NCBI GenBank assembly: GCA_011391085.1 | Contig: JAABRD010000009.1 | Location: 1-64,000, forward strand | Direction of reading: 5' to 3' | Length of the DNA: 64,000 nucleotides | Source of the DNA: Thiotrichaceae bacterium | Lineage (GTDB): Bacteria; Pseudomonadota; Gammaproteobacteria; Beggiatoales; Beggiatoaceae | Shown: positions 37,911-45,851 of the stretch, piece by piece | Layout of the letters: each line of letters opens with the position of its first letter | Position numbering within the stretch: the stretch's first letter is position 1 | Notes under the pieces: generated by a model | Told to the model about the DNA's origin: nothing | What the model saw: only the letters and a program-made list of their open reading frames with translations | Databases searched by the model: none | Translations under genes and position numbers: made by a program

Positions 37911-38123
37911 ATGAGTCAAGTGACTATAGACACGTATATTAAACAAGGGCAATTACATCTTGATAATCTCCCATTTCCAGATGACACGAAAGTAAAAGTA
38001 GTAGTGATTCCTAAGATAGACCTTGACTTTGAAAAACAATGGTTTACTTACATCCAAACTCTCACTCAGGCCAGTGATGGCAATTGGTCTGAAGACGTTA
38101 TTCAAGAGAGGCATCCGCTATGA
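37911..38123 (+). CDS. Putative antitoxin of a PIN-type TA pair
   Basis: A 70-residue protein, MSQVTIDTYIKQGQLHLDNL then PDDTKVKVVVIPK, resembling the short AbrB/DUF104-like antitoxins that precede PIN toxins; the family assignment is tentative. It overlaps the following PIN gene by four bases (ATGA), the arrangement of antitoxin-toxin operons. The promoter of the spacer block lies directly upstream. Confidence 0.65.
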   Translation: MSQVTIDTYIKQGQLHLDNLPFPDDTKVKVVVIPKIDLDFEKQWFTYIQTLTQASDGNWSEDVIQERHPL

Positions 38124-38443
38124 ATTGGTTTATGGACACCAGTGCGTTAGTAAAACTCTATCATTGGGAACTAGGAACTGATAACCTAATCCAGAGTTTA
38201 TCTCGTCATCCAAAGGATTTAGTCATCACCCTCACCGACTTGTCCAGGGTCGAGTGTCATTCGACTTTAATGAAACGAGTGAGGATTGGCAAACTGTCCA
38301 AGACTGAAGCAAAGCAAGCCGCCACCTGGTTTGAACAACAGTTGCAGAGATTTCGAGTCGTAATGGTTGATAAGGTTGCCAAAGAGTTTGCCATTCGCTT
38401 GTTACATCAACTCGCACCTCAAAGCCCGCGTAGGTTGGACTGA
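38120..38443 (+). pseudogene. PIN-domain (VapC-like) toxin truncated by a palindrome
   Basis: The N-terminal PIN half is intact: FMDTSALVKLYH (first catalytic Asp), TLTDLSRVECHSTLMKR (conserved Glu). Coding then passes into the GTAGGTTGGACTGAGCGAAG palindrome after HQLAPQSP and stops at RRLD, 107 residues. The C-terminal third with the second acidic cluster (LRTLDALQLA-type) is missing. Codons after the palindrome do not continue a PIN domain. The nuclease is therefore predicted to be inactive. Confidence 0.75.
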
Positions 38444-38508
38444 GCGAAGCGAAGTCCAACAACCCGTAGGCATCAATGTTGGACTTCGCTTCGCTCAGTC
38501 CAACCTAC
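38430..38508. repeat. GTAGGTTGGACTGAGCG palindrome
   Basis: A 31-bp perfect stem (38430-38460 with 38478-38508) with a 17-base loop, related in design to the TAGGGTGGATTAAGCG palindromes. It has inserted into or truncated the PIN toxin gene. Confidence 0.9.
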
Positions 38509-38556
38509 ATTAGCTTTTAAGCCCGTAAGGAATGGCGAGCTGGGAGGCTTGCCCGT

Positions 38557-38649
38557 GGTGGTCTGAATCAGGATTTGCAGAATTTTAGAATTTTCAGAAT
38601 GGGATGTGGTTTTCATTCTGCAATTCGGTAAATTCTGATTCAGACCACC
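38557..38649. repeat. Imperfect inverted repeat GGTGGTCTGAATCA
   Basis: The 14-bp outer arms GGTGGTCTGAATCA / TGATTCAGACCACC enclose a weaker GCAGAATT / AATTCTGC pairing. It is a MITE-like structure without a recognisable duplication, and a related TCTGATTCAGACCA is at 31099. Confidence 0.6.
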
Positions 38650-38712
38650 CAGTACACCATTTAAACCTTTTGAGACTTCGTAACGCGAGGGAAACGATGA
38701 AGTCGGTGTTCT

Positions 38713-38937
38713 CTAAACTTCGAAGTTTTCCCTTGCCACTCCTGACTGACGAATAATAGATTGCAAAGTGCCAATCCTCAATTCGGCATGGTCTGGAACC
38801 GGGACGGTGAGAGTTGAGTGACCTACCAATTTTTGCATAACGATATGACTACCACGCCGCCTTACTTCTACAAAACCGGCCTCTGCCAACAGTTTACAAA
38901 CAGCCCGTCCAGATAATACTCTTAATTTACCCAACAT
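38713..38937 (-). CDS. hicA: HicA-family toxin
   Basis: A 74-residue dsRNA-binding-fold mRNA interferase. LSGRAVCKLLAEAGFVEVRR-RGSHIVMQK has the catalytic His in the RGSH motif, and TVPVPDHAELRIGTLQSIIRQ follows as usual. It starts at 38937, overlapping the end of hicB by 11 bp; longer frames read into hicB and are rejected. This pair is on the minus strand, opposite to the other TA operons of the island. Confidence 0.92.
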   Translation of the reverse strand: MLGKLRVLSGRAVCKLLAEAGFVEVRRRGSHIVMQKLVGHSTLTVPVPDHAELRIGTLQSIIRQSGVARENFEV

Positions 38938-39166
38938 CCACCTCCAAACGAGTGATAAACAACTCCTGACGAAAACGTTGCTGAATTTCCGAGGGACTGG
39001 CGCACTCAAAAAACAACTGGGTGGCCTCTTGCAAATTTTGACGCGCTTCCGCCACCGTGGCACCTTGACTAGCAATATCTAATTCTGGACACCAGGCTAC
39101 ATATCCTTCTTCTTCGGACTCAATCAGAGCCGTTAATTGACGTGTACATTTTGATGGCCGATTCAT
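38927..39166 (-). CDS. hicB: HicB-family antitoxin
   Basis: A 79-residue antitoxin, partial-RNase-H fold: TALIESEEEGYVAWCPELDI then GATVAEARQNLQEATQLFFE are the family signature. It lacks a long C-terminal DNA-binding extension, as in short HicB proteins. Gene order hicB-hicA with overlap; the promoter is at 39198-39227 on the same strand. Confidence 0.92.
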   Translation of the reverse strand: MNRPSKCTRQLTALIESEEEGYVAWCPELDIASQGATVAEARQNLQEATQLFFECASPSEIQQRFRQELFITRLEVDVG

Positions 39167-39197
39167 GTGAGTTCTCCAGTTAAGAATAAATCAGGAG

Positions 39198-39227
39198 ATT
39201 ATACTACCATTGGCACAACGAACGCAA
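39198..39227 (-). promoter_or_regulatory. hicBA promoter
   Basis: On the minus strand TTGCGT (39227-39222), an 18-base spacer and TATAAT (39203-39198), 31 bp before hicB. It differs from the island's shared spacer promoter. The remaining gap to mntA (39228-39509) holds a partial spacer block at about 39295-39375 without its promoter. Confidence 0.65.
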
Positions 39228-39509
39228 ATCTGAATACCTTGAAGTTTCGGGTTCAGATGGTTTTAGGTCAGGAATTGTGCTAAAATTACTTAGTGAGCGT
39301 AGCAAGCGTCGGTTGCGTTAAGCGCGTCGGTTGGTGCCGTAACGCACCTCCTTCGGTTAAACCACCACCTAACCCATTGAAAATAGATGTGAATTAGTCT
39401 CTTGAATATGAACCTTAAAATTTGGGATTCAGATTTTTTTGCCTAAAAAGTGTTAGAATATTACCGAGACCATTTTATCAGCACACGACTCACCAACATT
39501 CTAATCATT

Positions 39510-39791
39510 ATGTTACTTCACGAACTACAACAAAAACGCCAAGAGATTTTACAACTGGCCACCCAGTATGGTGCCAAAAATCTACGCATTTTCGGGTCCG
39601 TAGCACGCGGCGAGGCAACTCCTAAGAGTGATATAAATTTTCTCGTTGACCTGCAAAGCAGCCTCCTAACCCGAATCGCCTTGATTCAAGACTTAGAAAC
39701 TTTACTCGGTACTAAAATCGATGTCGTCACGGAGACCGGTCTACACGACTCTCTCCGAACCAGCATTCTCAAAGAGGCGATTCCCTTATGA
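39510..39791 (+). CDS. MntA-like nucleotidyltransferase antitoxin
   Basis: A 93-residue minimal nucleotidyltransferase: LRIFGSVARGEATPKSDIN carries the GSx10DxD site, but the second Asp is Asn here (D-I-N). The later acidic strand KIDVVTE is present. Partner hepT overlaps by four bases. In MntA-HepT systems the antitoxin AMPylates the HEPN toxin; loss of one metal ligand could weaken that activity. Start chosen at ATG 39510, matching the family's short N-terminus. Confidence 0.85.
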   Translation: MLLHELQQKRQEILQLATQYGAKNLRIFGSVARGEATPKSDINFLVDLQSSLLTRIALIQDLETLLGTKIDVVTETGLHDSLRTSILKEAIPL

Positions 39792-40135
39792 AAGAGGAAC
39801 AGTTTTATCTCATTCATATTGTCCAAGGTATTGAGAAAATTGAACAATATACTCAAACTGGAAAGTCAACTTTTCTAACCGATACTAAAACCCAAGATGC
39901 CGTCATTCGTAACTTTGAAATTATTGGTGAAGCGATTAAACGTTTATCTGCGGAAACCCGACAACGTGCGGCTGAATTTCCTTGGAAACGTTGGGCAGGC
40001 TTCCGTGAGGTCCTGATTCATCAATATGACGGCATTGACCCTGTGGAGGTTTGGCTGACGGTGGAAAAAGATTTGCCCACCTTGAAAGTAGCGGTTGCGA
40101 ATTTATTATCAACTTTACCCCGGATTGCCGAATGA
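39788..40135 (+). CDS. HepT-like HEPN toxin (DUF86)
   Basis: A 115-residue helical HEPN ribonuclease. The catalytic R-x4-H-x-Y motif is complete in FREVLIHQYDGID, and the helix AVIRNFEIIGEAIKRL is the DUF86 signature. It forms an operon with the nucleotidyltransferase before it (ATGA overlap). It ends normally before the next spacer block, unlike several neighbours whose ends are repeat-derived. Confidence 0.9.
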   Translation: MKEEQFYLIHIVQGIEKIEQYTQTGKSTFLTDTKTQDAVIRNFEIIGEAIKRLSAETRQRAAEFPWKRWAGFREVLIHQYDGIDPVEVWLTVEKDLPTLKVAVANLLSTLPRIAE

Positions 40136-40303
40136 TACAGCCAGATAACGCTTAGGGGGACGTTGAGCGTGTCGGTTGGCACCGTAACGCACCTCCTTCG
40201 GTTAAACCACCCCTAACTCCTTTTTTTAAAAGGATGGGAATTAATCTCTAGCCTCTTTACTCCCCTCCTTGACTCCGGAGGGGCTGGGGGTGGTATCAAA
40301 ACG

Positions 40304-40332
40304 TTGCGGGGAATTTTTGGTTGTGCTAGACT
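40304..40332 (+). promoter_or_regulatory. TA-island spacer promoter, copy 3
   Basis: TTGCGG (40304-40309), 17 bases, TAGACT (40327-40332). The block (about 40145-40332) has GTCGGTTGGCACCGTAACGC, a longer CCACCCCTAAC..GGGGGTGG hairpin with a CTCCTTGACTCCGGAGG inner stem, then the promoter; the antitoxin starts 31 bp on. Confidence 0.7.
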
Positions 40333-40362
40333 CTAAAACCCATTTTGCTTAAGAAATTCACC

Positions 40363-40620
40363 ATGACACTTACCTTAACCATACCTGACAATGTTCTTGT
40401 CGTTCTCAAAACCCCGCGCCATCGTTTGCAGGAACAACTGACTCAAGAATTGGCTTTTACCTTATATGAACGTGGATTAGCTTCCCTGGGCGTGGCACGT
40501 CGTTATTCAGGTCTAAATAAGTGGGCCTTTCTGGAAGGTCTCGCTCAACATGGAATTAAACGACATTATGACACTGACGAATTGAACGAGGACTTAGCCT
40601 ATGCCCATCACGGTGAGTGA
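40363..40620 (+). CDS. UPF0175-family antitoxin
   Basis: An 85-residue protein with LGVARRYSGLNKWAFLEGLAQHGI, the helix-turn-helix-like segment of UPF0175, a family of putative antitoxins that precede DUF3368 PIN toxins. ATG 40363 chosen by family length. Four-base overlap (GTGA) with the following toxin gene. Confidence 0.85.
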   Translation: MTLTLTIPDNVLVVLKTPRHRLQEQLTQELAFTLYERGLASLGVARRYSGLNKWAFLEGLAQHGIKRHYDTDELNEDLAYAHHGE

Positions 40621-41114
40621 GTAACTCAACCCCGCTCATTCATCTGGCTAAAATTGGGCGACTACACCACCTACCAGAGTTATTTGGTACCCTCTTAATT
40701 CCGCAGGCCGTCTATACCGAATGTGTCCTCGACGGACGCGGTTATGAAGAATCCACTCGAATTGCACAAGCCAATTGGTTGCAAGTGGTACCCGTGGTCA
40801 ATCAAACTTTGTTAACTTTACTGAATAGCGAATTGGATAAAGGCGAGGCTGAAGCAATTGTATTGGCCTTAGAACAATCAGCGGATAGATTGCTGTTGGA
40901 CGATGCGGAAGGTAGAAATAAAGCCCGTCTTTACGGCTTATCATATACTGGTACACAGGGGATTTTATTACGTGCTCAAAAACTCAATAAGTTAAATGCC
41001 TCATTTCGGGCGACGCTGGATGCTTTACAAGCCAGTGGCTTTTGGTTAGATAAACACTTGTATCAAAGGCTCATTCAGGAAGCCGGGGAATATAGCAAGC
41101 GTGGGGAGCGTTAG
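40617..41114 (+). CDS. DUF3368 PIN-like toxin
   Basis: A 165-residue PIN-fold nuclease: SNSTPLIHLAKIGRLHHLPELF at the start (Asn/Ser in place of the usual first Asp), ELDKGEAEAIVLALE (acidic centre) and LLLDDAEGRNKARL (second acidic cluster) are the DUF3368 signatures. GTG start overlapping the antitoxin. The last residues YSKRGER come from the next spacer repeat (AGCAAGCGTGGGGAGCG), although the domain itself seems complete. Confidence 0.86.
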   Translation: MSNSTPLIHLAKIGRLHHLPELFGTLLIPQAVYTECVLDGRGYEESTRIAQANWLQVVPVVNQTLLTLLNSELDKGEAEAIVLALEQSADRLLLDDAEGRNKARLYGLSYTGTQGILLRAQKLNKLNASFRATLDALQASGFWLDKHLYQRLIQEAGEYSKRGER

Positions 41115-41231
41115 GCGCGTCGGTTGGCGCCGTAACACACCTCATTCGGTTATCCCACCCCTAACCCCTTCTTGAAACAGAAGGGGCGGGGGTGGTTAAC
41201 TTTCACTTTTATCCATAGCAATAGTAAAATG

Positions 41232-41260
41232 TTGCAGGGGATTTTTGGTTGTGCTAGACT
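41232..41260 (+). promoter_or_regulatory. TA-island spacer promoter, copy 4
   Basis: TTGCAG (41232-41237), 17 bases, TAGACT (41255-41260). The block (about 41100-41260) begins at the end of the DUF3368 gene with GCGTTAGGCGCGTCGGTTGG. The truncated UPF0175 gene starts 43 bp after the -10. Confidence 0.7.
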
Positions 41261-41302
41261 TATCATTAACCAAAAAATTTTACTTGATAGCGAGAACCGA
41301 AC

Positions 41303-41563
41303 ATGCTAAATCAACTCACGATTACCTATCCTCAAACACTCCCTGACTTCTTACAGGTTTCACGAAATCGTTTTGAACAAGAAGCGAAATTGGCGATGGT
41401 AGTCAAACTCTTTGAAATGAAGAGATTATCTTCAGGAATGGCGGCTCAGTGGGTCGGAATGGACCGTGTGACTTTCTTGTTATCGCTACACCATTTTGGT
41501 GTACCTAACCCCTTCTTGGAAAGGAGGGGAATTAATCTCAGCTCTCTTTACTCCCCTCCTTGA
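41303..41563 (+). pseudogene. UPF0175 antitoxin truncated by a spacer block
   Basis: Residues 1-67 match UPF0175 (RLSSGMAAQWVGMDRVTFLLSL), but after HHFGVPN the frame reads into CCCCTTCTTGGAAAGGAGGG of the next spacer block and ends as PFLERRGINLSSLYSPP. The usual acidic C-terminus and the partner toxin are missing. It is a second, diverged copy of the antitoxin at 40363. Confidence 0.75.
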
Positions 41564-41594
41564 CCCCGGAGGGGCAGGGGGTGGTATCAAAACG

Positions 41595-41623
41595 TTGCTG
41601 GGGATTTTTGTTGGTGCTAGATC
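41595..41623 (+). promoter_or_regulatory. TA-island spacer promoter, copy 5 (decayed)
   Basis: TTGCTG (41595-41600), 17 bases, TAGATC (41618-41623). No open gene follows; 40 bp later a group II intron-like fragment begins, so the cassette downstream has been lost or replaced. Confidence 0.55.
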
Positions 41624-41663
41624 CACCTGAATTTCATCGATACCTTTAAAACCAATTGGATGG

Positions 41664-42005
41664 GTGTGCCTAGTTAGGCGTTAAGTGATGGGGTGAGATT
41701 CCCCCTCCATTGAGTGTAGATGGAGTCCTTACTGTCAGACCTCTGAAGTTCTAACAAACTATTAGGGTGTATAGCGACAGGACCAATGCGGAAAGGGTGG
41801 TCTTTCAGAATCTTTACTCAAACGTCGAAAATGGTTTAACCCACCGAAAGGTAGCGAAACTATCCAACGACTGGGTAACCCCTGAAAACCCTTGGAACCT
41901 TTGTCACGCTTAACCATTGAAAGTTCTCGATGGTAAGTTTGTGGGACGTTTGAGGAAAACTCGACACCTTTCTAGTCTGATGCGGTGGTGAAGTATTTTC
42001 AGGAG
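41664..42005 (+). mobile_element. Group II intron 5' fragment (domain I-like)
   Basis: GTGTGCCTAGTTAGGCGTTA followed by AGTGATGGGGTGAGATTCCC has the layout of bacterial group II intron 5' ends (GUGYG, small stem, GUUAAGU, hairpin), as in the Lactococcus Ll.LtrB start. Later segments such as GCGGAAAGGG and TGAGGAAAACTCGACACCTT fit domain I. There is no reverse transcriptase and no domain V, so this is a decayed fragment. The assignment is by eye and the 3' limit is approximate. Confidence 0.55.
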
Positions 42006-42062
42006 AGGGGCGGTGAGGGTAGTCAGAATCAGAATTTTAGAATTAAACGACATGGTTTATTC

Positions 42063-42196
42063 GGTAGTGATGCAATCTGGGTGATATGTTTACCCTCTCT
42101 CCCGACCCCTCTCCCAGGAGGAGAGGGGTGAAAACCACGGGTACCGCCGTTCTCCCCACGCCTGTAGGGGGAGGGGCTGGGGGGGAAGTGTCTATC
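42063..42196. mobile_element. MITE-A, type 2 copy lacking its right end
   Basis: It starts GGTAGTGATGCAATCTGGGT and matches the interior of the 10968 copy through GGGGAAGTGTCTATCAC, then breaks off where the right terminal repeat should be and runs into a CGCAATAATTCTTATTG palindrome. Confidence 0.8.
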
Positions 42197-42218
42197 ACAT
42201 AAATTTGTACTTTATCCA

Positions 42219-42334
42219 CTGGAGTGCAATAAGAATTATTGCCCCCTGCGTTGCGCAGCAACGGCGCAATAATTCTTATTGTGCTCCAGAGGCGCAATAA
42301 TTCAGAGGCGCAATAATTCTTATTGCACTCCAGA
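42219..42334. repeat. CGCAATAATTCTTATTG palindrome with partial duplications
   Basis: CTGGAGTGCAATAAGAATTA and its complement enclose a GC-rich loop. The right arm is then repeated once in part and once in full. An unrelated GACAGAT/ATCTGTC hairpin lies at 42367-42387. Confidence 0.88.
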
Positions 42335-42409
42335 GGAAATAGTACAGGTTTGAATGATTTAAACTTGACAGATCTTTAAAATCTGTCAGTATTAAAACAG
42401 AGAACTCTC

Positions 42410-42493
42410 ATGACTTACAAAACGCTTAGACTCAACCTTGACGAACGTATCTATCCACAATTCATAGCCTTTTTGCGACTCTTGCCTAACTAG
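42410..42493 (+). pseudogene. Possible antitoxin N-terminal remnant
   Basis: A 27-codon frame, MTYKTLRLNLDERIYPQFIA then FLRLLPN and stop, resembles the beginning of short TA antitoxins. The stop lies in GCCTAACTAGGCACAC, which is the reverse complement of the start of the intron fragment at 41664. Too short to name; it could be spurious. Confidence 0.35.
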
Positions 42494-42543
42494 GCACACA
42501 CCCACCCTACATGGACTAAATTTCTCGTCAAAATCAAGAAAAT

Positions 42544-45500
42544 TTACACTCTTGACAAAACTTCGCTTTGAACTCCTGGTTGCCGTTGTCCCACTAACAA
42601 TGTATAGGCCGTTGGTATCACAAATAAGGTTAAGAACGTTCCTAACAGCAACCCGCCGACGATGACCCAACCTATCGGTTGCCGACTTTCGGCCCCAGCA
42701 CCGACTGAAGTGGCTAATGGAAGCGTACCTAATACCATGGCGCCGGTCGTCATTAGAATCGGACGAAGTCGTAACGTGGCCGCTTCCACAATCGCTTCAC
42801 GTAAGGCTAAACCGCGTTCTTGCAATTGATTGGCAAATTCTACAATCAAAATGCCGTGTTTGGTAATTAAACCGACTAGCATAACCAGTCCAATTTGGCT
42901 ATAGACGTTTAACGTCCCGCCTGTATAATACAAGGCAAACAGTGCGCCTGTCATGGCCAAGGGGACGGTGAACATGATGACAAAAGGACTGATAAAACTT
43001 TCAAATTGGGCCGCTAAGACGAGGTAAATGAAGATCAACGCCAATATAAACGTTGTCAACAGCGTTTGACTGGATTCTCTAAATTCACGGGATTGCCCAT
43101 CTAAGCTGGTTTGCGCATTCTTTTCCAGTACCGATTGGGCAGTCTTATCCATGAAGTCTAACACTTGTCCTAATGTGAAACCTGGCGTGATATTGGCACT
43201 GAGAATGGTGGCCCGTAATTTGTTAAACCGATTCAGTTCCTTCGGGGCCACGGTCTCCTTGATGCGAACCAAATTGGACAGTTGAACCAGTTGCCCCTGC
43301 TTCCCGCGCACAAAAATGGAAGTCAAGTCAGCAGGTTTGGTACGGTCCTTGTCTTTCAGTTTGACAATCACATCGTATTGCTTCCCTTCTTGTTTAAATC
43401 GTGTCACTTGACGTCCTCCTAATAACGTTTCCAAGGTGCGTCCAATGTCCTCGACACCGGCGCCAACATCAGCCACTTTGTCACGGTCTAGGGAGACTTC
43501 CAACTGGGGTTTATTCAGTTTCAAATCACTGTCAGGATTGGCCAAGCCGGGGTATTCACGCATCTTCGCTAACATCTTGTCCACCATGCGTTGCAAACTT
43601 TGGTAAGAGTCTCCTTGTATCACAAATTGCACTGGTTGACTGCGAAAACTTTGACCTAATGACGGGGGATTGATGACAAAAGCTAAGACGCCCGCTAGTC
43701 CCCTCAATTGGGGTCCCAGGGTCTCGGCTATCTCTTGTTGAGACCGTTGCCGTTGTTCCCAAGGTTTGAGTCTAACAAACGAGAGGGCAGAGTTAACCGG
43801 ATTAGGTTTTTCTAAACCAGGGGCTATGACCATAAAGTAGTTAGCCACTTCTGGAATTTGGGCATACATAGCTTCAATTTGACGGGCATAGCGGTCAGTG
43901 TAAGCCAGCGTAGAACCTTCTGGTGCGCTAATGATGCCGACCACATTGCCGCGGTCTTCTAATGGTGCCAATTCCGATTTGAGGAGAGGCAGTTGCGCCC
44001 CCTCACTGACTCGTTGCACGGACTGCACCAGGTAATTTTCCCAGACGGGTGGGAGAAGTCCTTGGGGAATGAGAAAGGCGGCACCGGTGGCGGCAGTGGC
44101 TAAAAAAATGAGGACGATGAACCAACGTACTTGCAAGGTGCCACGGAGAATCCAGCGATAGGAGTTGTTCATCAATTGAAAGAATTTCTCAGTGAGGTTG
44201 TAAAAAAATCCGTGTTTCTCATGGTCACGCAAGATTTTGGAACACATCATGGGCGTCAGAGTCAATGCCACGAAGCCTGAGACGAGAACGGCAAAGGAGA
44301 CAGTTAAAGCAAATTCTACGAAGAGGCGCCCGGTCTTGCCAGTCATAAACGTCAAGGGGACAAAGACGGCGGCTAGAGTGACGGTCATCGCTATCACCGC
44401 AAACGCAATTTCTTTGCTTCCCATCAAAGCGGCTTGCAAAGGAGGGTAACCTTCTTCCAAATGGCGGTGAATGTTTTCCAACATCACAATTGCATCGTCC
44501 ACGACGAGACCGATGGCTAACACTAACCCCAATAGCGTCAAGATGTTAATTGTAAATCCGAAGGCATTCACAAAGATAAACGCCCCGATGAGAGAAACGG
44601 GAATAGTGACAAAGGGAATAAAGGTGCCACGGATTGAACGGAGGAATATAAAGATGATGAGGATAACCAAACCGAAGGCTTCTGCCATCGTTTGATACAC
44701 CGCTTCAATCGATTTTTCCACAAATACCGCAGTGTCAAATACCACAGATAATTCCATGCCTGGGAGAAGCGTGATTTTGGGTATTTGGGCGCGTACTGCT
44801 TGGGCCACGGATAAAGTGTTAGCGGTGGATTGTTTGACCACACCTAAGCCTACGGCGGGATCACCATTAGCGCGGACGATATTGCGTTCATCCTCTGGCC
44901 CCACTTTGGCTTCCCCGACATCTTGCAAGCGCACGGGGTAGCCATTGATTTCCTTGATAATCAATTTGTTAAACTGGTCTGGGGTGCGTAAATCGGTGAC
45001 GGTGAGGACTGTAAATTCACGTTGTTGACTCTCAATGCGACCTGCGGGAACTTCCACATTTTGACGCCGCAGTGCCTCTTCCACTTCTTGCGGGGTGAGA
45101 CGATAGGCCGCTAATCGGTCACGGTCTAACCAAATACGCATGGCATAACGACGTTCGCCTCCAATGATGACACTGGCCACACCCGTCAACACTTGAAAAC
45201 GGGGGATGATGAAACGGTCCGCGTAATCGGTGATTTGTAAAGGATCATGGCGATCACTGGATAATCTCATCCATAAAATGGCTTGGGCATCGGCTTCTAC
45301 TTTGGCTACCACGGGGTCTTTGGCTTCTTCGGGGAGGCGGGAACGTACACGGGCCACCCGGTCGCGCACGTCATTGGCCGCGTCTTCGGGGTCTCGTTCA
45401 ATGACAAATTCAATCGAGATTTGGCTGACTTGTTCACGACTCACGGACTTCATTGTTTTGATGCCTTCCACCCCAGAAAGAGAATCTTCTAAGGGTTGGG

Positions 45501-45690
45501 TGATTTGGCTTTCAATGACTTCCGCACTGGCGCCGGGATAGACGGTGCGCACGGAGACCATCGGTTGATCAATTTTGGGATACTCTCGCACGGAGAGGCG
45601 TTGGAAGGACATGATACCAACTAGGATAATCATCAAACTCATCACGGTCGCCAGGACCGGGCGGTGAATGGAAAGGTCGGAAAGAGTCAT
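42544..45690 (-). CDS. RND-family efflux permease (AcrB-like)
   Basis: A 1048-residue inner-membrane proton-driven transporter of the AcrB/MexB class. MTLSDLSIHRPVLATVMSLM gives the first membrane helix, GLVVDDAIVMLENIHRH holds the paired proton-relay Asp residues, and the second half has LITKHGILIVEF (Lys). Large porter loops after helices 1 and 7 are present. ATG 45690 fits; an open frame running upstream to 45990 is repeat DNA. No membrane fusion protein gene or TolC gene is adjacent, so partners must be elsewhere. The last residues (SEVLSRV) overlap a palindrome fragment. Confidence 0.93.
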   Translation of the reverse strand: MTLSDLSIHRPVLATVMSLMIILVGIMSFQRLSVREYPKIDQPMVSVRTVYPGASAEVIESQITQPLEDSLSGVEGIKTMKSVSREQVSQISIEFVIERDPEDAANDVRDRVARVRSRLPEEAKDPVVAKVEADAQAILWMRLSSDRHDPLQITDYADRFIIPRFQVLTGVASVIIGGERRYAMRIWLDRDRLAAYRLTPQEVEEALRRQNVEVPAGRIESQQREFTVLTVTDLRTPDQFNKLIIKEINGYPVRLQDVGEAKVGPEDERNIVRANGDPAVGLGVVKQSTANTLSVAQAVRAQIPKITLLPGMELSVVFDTAVFVEKSIEAVYQTMAEAFGLVILIIFIFLRSIRGTFIPFVTIPVSLIGAFIFVNAFGFTINILTLLGLVLAIGLVVDDAIVMLENIHRHLEEGYPPLQAALMGSKEIAFAVIAMTVTLAAVFVPLTFMTGKTGRLFVEFALTVSFAVLVSGFVALTLTPMMCSKILRDHEKHGFFYNLTEKFFQLMNNSYRWILRGTLQVRWFIVLIFLATAATGAAFLIPQGLLPPVWENYLVQSVQRVSEGAQLPLLKSELAPLEDRGNVVGIISAPEGSTLAYTDRYARQIEAMYAQIPEVANYFMVIAPGLEKPNPVNSALSFVRLKPWEQRQRSQQEIAETLGPQLRGLAGVLAFVINPPSLGQSFRSQPVQFVIQGDSYQSLQRMVDKMLAKMREYPGLANPDSDLKLNKPQLEVSLDRDKVADVGAGVEDIGRTLETLLGGRQVTRFKQEGKQYDVIVKLKDKDRTKPADLTSIFVRGKQGQLVQLSNLVRIKETVAPKELNRFNKLRATILSANITPGFTLGQVLDFMDKTAQSVLEKNAQTSLDGQSREFRESSQTLLTTFILALIFIYLVLAAQFESFISPFVIMFTVPLAMTGALFALYYTGGTLNVYSQIGLVMLVGLITKHGILIVEFANQLQERGLALREAIVEAATLRLRPILMTTGAMVLGTLPLATSVGAGAESRQPIGWVIVGGLLLGTFLTLFVIPTAYTLLVGQRQPGVQSEVLSRV

Positions 45691-45851
45691 GGGGGTTAAT
45701 AATTCAATGAATAATGAATAGTGGGTAATGGAAAAAACCAATCGAAGCCGGACTAGAGGCTTCAGGCGGTAACAGGGGCACGTCAATCGTTTAAAGTGGG
45801 TAGTCTCGTCTGGAAATAATGGGGTGTCAATGGTTATGAGGTGAAGTTTTT

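Noticed and set aside
36757-41260. Integron attC sites between TA cassettes
   Set aside because: GTTAAGC/GTTAGGC boxes occur, but in the palindrome the GTT box comes first and AAC last on both strands, opposite to the attC order, and no integrase is seen.
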